64,000 bases of DNA. It comes from Sycon ciliatum. Lineage: Eukaryota > Porifera > Calcarea > Leucosolenida > Sycettidae. The translations under genes were made by a program, and so were the position numbers. The notes beneath the pieces are model-generated. The model saw only the letters and a list, made by a program, of their open reading frames with translations. It was not told the DNA's origin and made no database searches. The stretch covers positions 9,706,790 through 9,770,789 of the forward strand of contig NC_088653.1 of the NCBI RefSeq assembly GCF_964019385.1. The letters are read 5' to 3'. This document shows positions 61,849 through 64,000 of the stretch, one piece after another. Positions within the stretch are counted from its first letter, which is position 1. Each line of letters starts with the position of its first letter.

Positions 61849-63138
61849 GCTCTCCAATTCTCTCCGACTCTCTCTCTCTCTCTCCCCAATGCAGATGATC
61901 AATTTTGACGACTTTGTGCGCGTAGGCCAAGAGGCCGGCGAAAAGTTCAGGTAAGGCTGTAGCTGGGCCTTCCGGTCGGTCACCTTTGCACCAGCCTCTC
62001 CCCATACCCCCCTCCCCTCCCCCATCACCGTCATTGCCGCTGTCGTCGTCTTGGTTTGAAGTCTTTATTCTCACGATTACCAGTGGCCAATAAGAGGTGT
62101 TGTTTGATTTCTTTATTCTCACTTGTTGTTGGCGGTGGTGGTGGTGATGCTGCTGTTATTGTTGCTGCTGCTGGTGCTGCCGCCGTTGCCGCTGTTGTCA
62201 TTGCCGTTGATGTGAACATTTTAGTTGTTGTTAACACCATTCTCATCGTCATTCTCATTGTTTTCTCTCATGGTTCATGCAGCTCTTACTTCACTTCACC
62301 CATGGTGTATGCAAAGCTCTACCAGCAAGACCCTCGTGGCCGGTAAGCTGTTCTAGAGTACAGCCATGCAGCCATGCAGCTGTACAGCTTAGCTAAAGCT
62401 AGCTACGCATACAAGTTTTATTTTCCCTACACGTACAAGTGGACTTTGCCCACTGGCCCTGGATTCTGCATTCACAGCACGTACCGTGAACTGCGATGCC
62501 TAGGCCATTAGGCACAAGCATTCACTGCCGCCCTCACGGACTAAGTGCCTGGCACTTCTGCACTTTCAACCTTTTGAGAAGTGGGTTGGGTGGAGGGGGG
62601 GGGGGGGGGGAGGGGGAGGGGGCACATGCTCCCTGTCGCCCTTTCGGACTACCAAGCGCCTGGCACTTCTGCACTTTCAACCTTTTGAGAAGTTTTGACA
62701 CTGTGGAGCTTACCGTACGTGCAGCCTTTGACTCCTGATATAACAAACACCATTGTGCAGGAGAATTAGTTCTTTATAGCCGAAGTTCCTTATAACAGAA
62801 ATGCACTCACACCATACAAGCAGCACGTCATGACTGGAAAGTGGACCATGACTGTATGAGTGCACTTGGTTTACATGCGGCCCTACAAGATTTGGTTTGT
62901 TACAACCGAAACTGTTCGCTATAAAGGGTCAGCTTTGTGCGGGTTCAAACAGGGACATGGACACTGGTTCGCTATATCACGTAATTCGCTACATGTATGT
63001 GCGAGTCTGTTATAAGTGGAGTCGACTGTATATCTTTAAAAAAAGACGGGCTCCCTCTTCAGGCCAGCAATGGATCAGCCACTGATGTGCATATCTGTCT
63101 CTCCGTCTATCTTCATTTCTGTGTGTCTGTCTGTCTGC

Positions 63139-63221
<83 letters not shown>

Positions 63222-64000
63222 TTGTGTATCAATGTCTTTCTCGTACCTCCTCGTCTCTCTCTCTCTCTCTATCTATCTCTCTCCCAGGTTACCCATCAGT
63301 CGCCTGTATGCCTACATAATGAGAAAAGGTAAGGAGGTTTGAGTTTCATGTTATTAAAAACTCTGGTGTTGAGCCAATAGTAATAATGTAAAGAGAAAAG
63401 GACCTATTTGACTGTATATTATCTTGTCACCTTGGTGGACTGTCAGTCATAACTAGTAGCTTATAGGTCCTTTTCTATTTCATCTTATTAGTTTGAGAGC
63501 ACTGTGATGCAAGCGTTCGTGAACGTTGGAAAAGTTGGACAAGTTTTGAACTCCTTTCAAGGCAGATTTGTGCGCGCATAAACAATATCCTGAATGAATA
63601 TAGCCTAAACTAGTAAACTTGCATGTTGTTTTGTGATGTTCTGTATTGATGTTGCACGGTGTCTATTGAAGGACAATGTTTGTACGTATGAACATATGTG
63701 TTGGCACGCACTGACCTAGGCCACACTCACCTCCAGTGTTGAACGGCTGAACAGGATACTCTGTGTGTGTGTGTGTGTGTACGTGTGTACGTGTGTGCAC
63801 ATCTCTCCACCTCTGCATTACAGTCTGGCTGCAGCAGACGCGCATAGGCCTGAGTCTGTACGACTCGCACGGCACCGGGGTTCTCCTTGAAGTCGTAAGT
63901 TTACAACTACACATGATCATTGTGTACCCCAGGCACACATTGGGGACTCTGCCCATGTGCTGTAAGCTCACTCGGATCATCATCACCACGTGTGACCACC
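54546..64000 (+). CDS. PPP2R3C: PP2A regulatory subunit B''-gamma gene, 3' partial; whole-gene span
   Basis: Exons 54546-54597, 56370-56545, 59844-59893, 60231-60285, 61575-61628, 61895-61950, 62283-62342, 63288-63328 and 63824-63894 join without a phase error. The product aligns in order with the first ~190 residues of animal PPP2R3C (G5PR), related to plant FASS/TON2: IPRFYRK, a charged helix, MINFDDFVRVGQEAG, YFTSPMVYAKLYQQDPRGR, LPISRLYAYIMRK and VWLQQTRIGLSLYDSHGTG. The protein recruits PP2A catalytic and scaffold subunits to centrosomal/nuclear substrates through EF-hand-type B'' folds, known from the family. The N-terminus is Ala/Gly/Ser-rich here. Human protein is about 450 residues, so over half lies to the right. 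Confidence 0.93.
54676..54948. mobile_element. MITE with internal 24-bp tandem repeat, in intron 1
   Basis: Ends CAGTCTTGGGCAAAGAAATC and, inverted, GGATTTCTTTGGCGACGACT; related to the 40,419 element. It contains six copies of AAACTAGTGCCAACCCGCGA plus GCCA (54,702-54,833). Confidence 0.72.
54702..54833 (+). repeat. 24-bp tandem repeat, about 6 copies
   Basis: Nearly perfect units inside the MITE; a multiple of three, hence the LVPTREPK-type open frames. Confidence 0.95.
55508..55731. mobile_element. MITE, TACTGTA-ended family, copy 1
   Basis: Starts TACTGTAAATATACAAAATT and ends with an approximate complement finishing TACAGTA. TTTCGGC and GCCGAAA motifs fill the ends. Two relatives lie at 59,595 and 60,293. 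Confidence 0.7.
56370..56545 (+). CDS. PPP2R3C: PPP2R3C exon 2
   Basis: Acceptor CTGATCCAG ends at 56,369 and donor GTACAG follows 56,545. It completes a Gly codon, then encodes a Ser/Ala/Gly-rich linker, EADVEQMTVQC and STYQHIPRFYRK, the conserved block ahead of the long helix. Confidence 0.88.
56768..56822 (-). ncRNA. Hammerhead ribozyme, left arm
   Basis: Minus strand: CTCCT, CTGATGA, stem II GTTCC with GGAAC around a 13-nt loop, GAAA, stem III CAAGACTTG, TC, then AGGAG pairing perfectly with CTCCT. Full core consensus. Confidence 0.88.
57060..57427 (+). repeat. 32-bp tandem repeat, ~11 copies
   Basis: Units of ACTGTACACTACAGACTACA plus GACTAGTATAGT; one copy lacks a ~9-bp ACTACAGAC piece. 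Confidence 0.96.
57571..57686. mobile_element. Small hairpin MITE, 116 bp
   Basis: ACATCGAAGAAAAG at the left and CTTTTCTTCGATGT at the right; inner GTCAACCAAAAC and GTTTTGGTTGAC also pair, so nearly the whole element folds. Nested inside the 1,418-bp transposon. Confidence 0.8.
58685..59247 (+). repeat. 156-bp tandem repeat, ~3.6 copies
   Basis: GAACTGTGGGCTGCTGAGGC or a close form starts at 58,685, 58,841, 58,997 and 59,153. Part of the unit (TTCTTTGTTGCCATCTTCC) also occurs at 56,633 beside the left arm. Confidence 0.96.
59328..59382 (+). ncRNA. Hammerhead ribozyme, right arm
   Basis: CTCCT 59,328-59,332, CTGATGA 59,333-59,339, stem II GTTCC 59,340-59,344 with GGAAC 59,358-59,362, GAAA 59,363-59,366, stem III CAAGACTTG, TC 59,376-59,377, and AGGAG 59,378-59,382. 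It differs from the left-arm copy by one loop base (GT for AT), so core and stems are conserved. Confidence 0.9.
59595..59804. mobile_element. MITE, TACTGTA-ended family, copy 2
   Basis: TACACTGTAGAAGCAG...CTGCTTTTACAGTA with ACCGAAA/TTTCGGT motifs near the ends. About 40 bp upstream of PPP2R3C exon 3. Confidence 0.7.
59844..59893 (+). CDS. PPP2R3C: PPP2R3C exon 3
   Basis: Acceptor CTGTTCAG, donor GTAAGC; encodes CPDENDAVRMRVREEA plus a split Arg, matching the acidic turn and helix after the FYR motif in the family. Confidence 0.85.
59894..60230 (+). repeat. Intron with GT-rich tract
   Basis: (GT)n and TTTGTGTG repeats at 60,054-60,205, then a strong pyrimidine-rich acceptor before exon 4. 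Confidence 0.85.
60231..60285 (+). CDS. PPP2R3C: PPP2R3C exon 4
   Basis: Acceptor TTTGTTTTCAG, donor GTGAGT; encodes ARHVQRLSKEMLTNSDLD, the continuation of the charged helix. Confidence 0.87.
60293..60529. mobile_element. MITE, TACTGTA-ended family, copy 3
   Basis: Inverted relative of 59,595-59,804, starting 8 bp after the donor of exon 4 and ending CTGCTTTACAGTA. Shared GGAAAACGGGTT and CGGTAACTTCGGTGC blocks occur in opposite orientation, so intron 3 and intron 4 transcripts could pair across exon 4. Confidence 0.72.
60555..60728 (+). repeat. GAGTCAC(T/C) short tandem repeat
   Basis: An 8-bp unit (GAGTCACT, GAGTCACC) repeated about 20 times. Confidence 0.95.
60817..60839 (+). repeat. 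Poly-G tract
   Basis: Uninterrupted G run; length may be unreliable in assembly. Confidence 0.9.
60955..61116 (+). repeat. (GTT)n trinucleotide repeats, two blocks
   Basis: 60,955-61,040 and 61,087-61,117, split by unique text. TCTTTATTCTCACGAT between them recurs at 62,060 and 62,120. Confidence 0.95.
61290..61330 (-). other. Hammerhead-like fragment
   Basis: Minus strand CTGATGAT-TGCC-TATG-GGCA-T-GAAAC has both boxes and a 4-bp stem II, but no closing stem I or cleavage site is convincing. Confidence 0.25.
61357..61552. mobile_element. MITE with CAGGGGCG ends, ~196 bp
   Basis: CAGGGGCGT at the left and ACGCCCCTG at the right; no ORF. hAT-like ends, but no clear target duplication. It ends 22 bp before exon 5. 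Confidence 0.65.
61575..61628 (+). CDS. PPP2R3C: PPP2R3C exon 5
   Basis: Acceptor TTACCCAG, donor GTGAGT; encodes VVWALLQRQYSSQENEEK, the LW-x-LL helix of the family, phase 0 at both ends. Confidence 0.9.
61809..61885 (+). repeat. CT-rich tract before exon 6
   Basis: (CT)n and TCTCTC text that merges with the pyrimidine tract of the exon 6 acceptor. Confidence 0.9.
61895..61950 (+). CDS. PPP2R3C: PPP2R3C exon 6
   Basis: Acceptor CCAATGCAG, donor GTAAGG; encodes MINFDDFVRVGQEAGEKF plus a split Ser, a strongly conserved EF-like helix. Confidence 0.93.
62283..62342 (+). CDS. PPP2R3C: PPP2R3C exon 7
   Basis: Acceptor TTCATGCAG, donor GTAAGC; encodes SYFTSPMVYAKLYQQDPRG plus a split Arg, the helix and D-x-x-G-R loop of the B'' fold. 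Confidence 0.93.
62500..62700 (+). repeat. ~65-bp direct repeat in intron 7
   Basis: GCCTGGCACTTCTGCACTTT and following CAACCTTTTGAGAAGT occur at 62,548 and 62,658, separated by a G-rich run (62,596-62,620). Confidence 0.9.
62750..63030. mobile_element. Possible Tigger/pogo-like remnant
   Basis: TTATAAGTGGAGTCGACTG followed by TA is a typical right end of Tigger-type elements, and CTTTATAGCCGAAGTTCC-like text recurs within. No left end found. Confidence 0.4.
63120..63222 (+). repeat. (TGTC)n microsatellite
   Basis: About 24 units of TGTC. Confidence 0.96.
63288..63328 (+). CDS. PPP2R3C: PPP2R3C exon 8
   Basis: Acceptor TCTCTCCCAG, donor GTAAGG; encodes a completed Arg, then LPISRLYAYIMRK, conserved in the family. 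Confidence 0.93.
63824..63894 (+). CDS. PPP2R3C: PPP2R3C exon 9
   Basis: Acceptor GCATTACAG, donor GTAAGT; encodes VWLQQTRIGLSLYDSHGTG and VLLEV, the most conserved stretch seen. Phase 0 at its end; the gene continues past the window. Confidence 0.95.

Noticed and set aside
1-64000. CRISPR arrays, operons or prokaryotic gene systems
   Set aside because: Repeats are contiguous minisatellites without unique spacers, and genes are split by introns; nothing prokaryotic is seen.

Overview
This window is metazoan nuclear DNA, not bacterial. It has multi-exon genes with GT..AG introns whose reading phases agree, and it is full of transposons, minisatellites and (GT)n tracts. Short exons, a Roc-COR-Death gene and an unfamiliar tandem gene family suggest an early-branching animal such as a sponge. 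That is inference; no species can be named from the sequence.

Layout. (1) 1-35.2 kb, + strand: the 3' part of a ROCO-family gene (Roc GTPase, COR and a Death-like domain) in about eight exons. Its large late intron (12,034-34,774) contains a roughly 10-12 kb tandem duplication (copy 1 ~11.9-22.54 kb, copy 2 ~22.54-34.72 kb). Because each copy preserves the empty site of insertions in the other, the order of events can be read. Copy 1 carries a frameshifted hAT transposon, a 1,003-bp inverted-repeat element and a Tigger-like MITE. Copy 2 carries a DIRS/PAT tyrosine-recombinase retroelement nested in a MITE, a 1,086-bp element with 3-bp target duplications, another MITE, and large expansions of 13-bp and 27-bp repeats. 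A 77-bp candidate exon is present in both copies. (2) 35.2-41 kb: gene-poor DNA with GT tracts and tandem repeats. (3) 41.1-50.3 kb: four units (~2.7-3 kb) of a tandem array; two units hold related minus-strand ORFs of unknown function, one of them broken by a 34-nt indel. (4) 50.4-53 kb: ends of LINE-type and Penelope-like reverse transcriptases, then a compact dimer of hammerhead ribozymes. (5) 54.5-63.9 kb, + strand: the first nine exons of the PP2A regulatory subunit B''-gamma gene (PPP2R3C, related to plant FASS/TON2), running off the right edge; its introns hold MITEs and a nested inverted-arm element.

The most notable signal is a set of hammerhead ribozymes. Six sites have all or nearly all core nucleotides plus matching stems I, II and III, at 1.28, 1.46, 52.6, 52.85, 56.8 and 59.3 kb. 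Three more degenerate sites lie at 6.8, 7.0 and 9.2 kb. They occur as (a) head-to-tail dimers 230-240 bp apart, one flanked by an 11-bp target duplication, which is the layout of retrozymes (tiny elements moving through circular RNA), and (b) inverted pairs in two larger elements, as in Penelope-type terminal repeats. The two dimers share body sequence as well as the ribozymes, so they form a family. Self-cleavage, circular RNA and mobilisation are predictions only.
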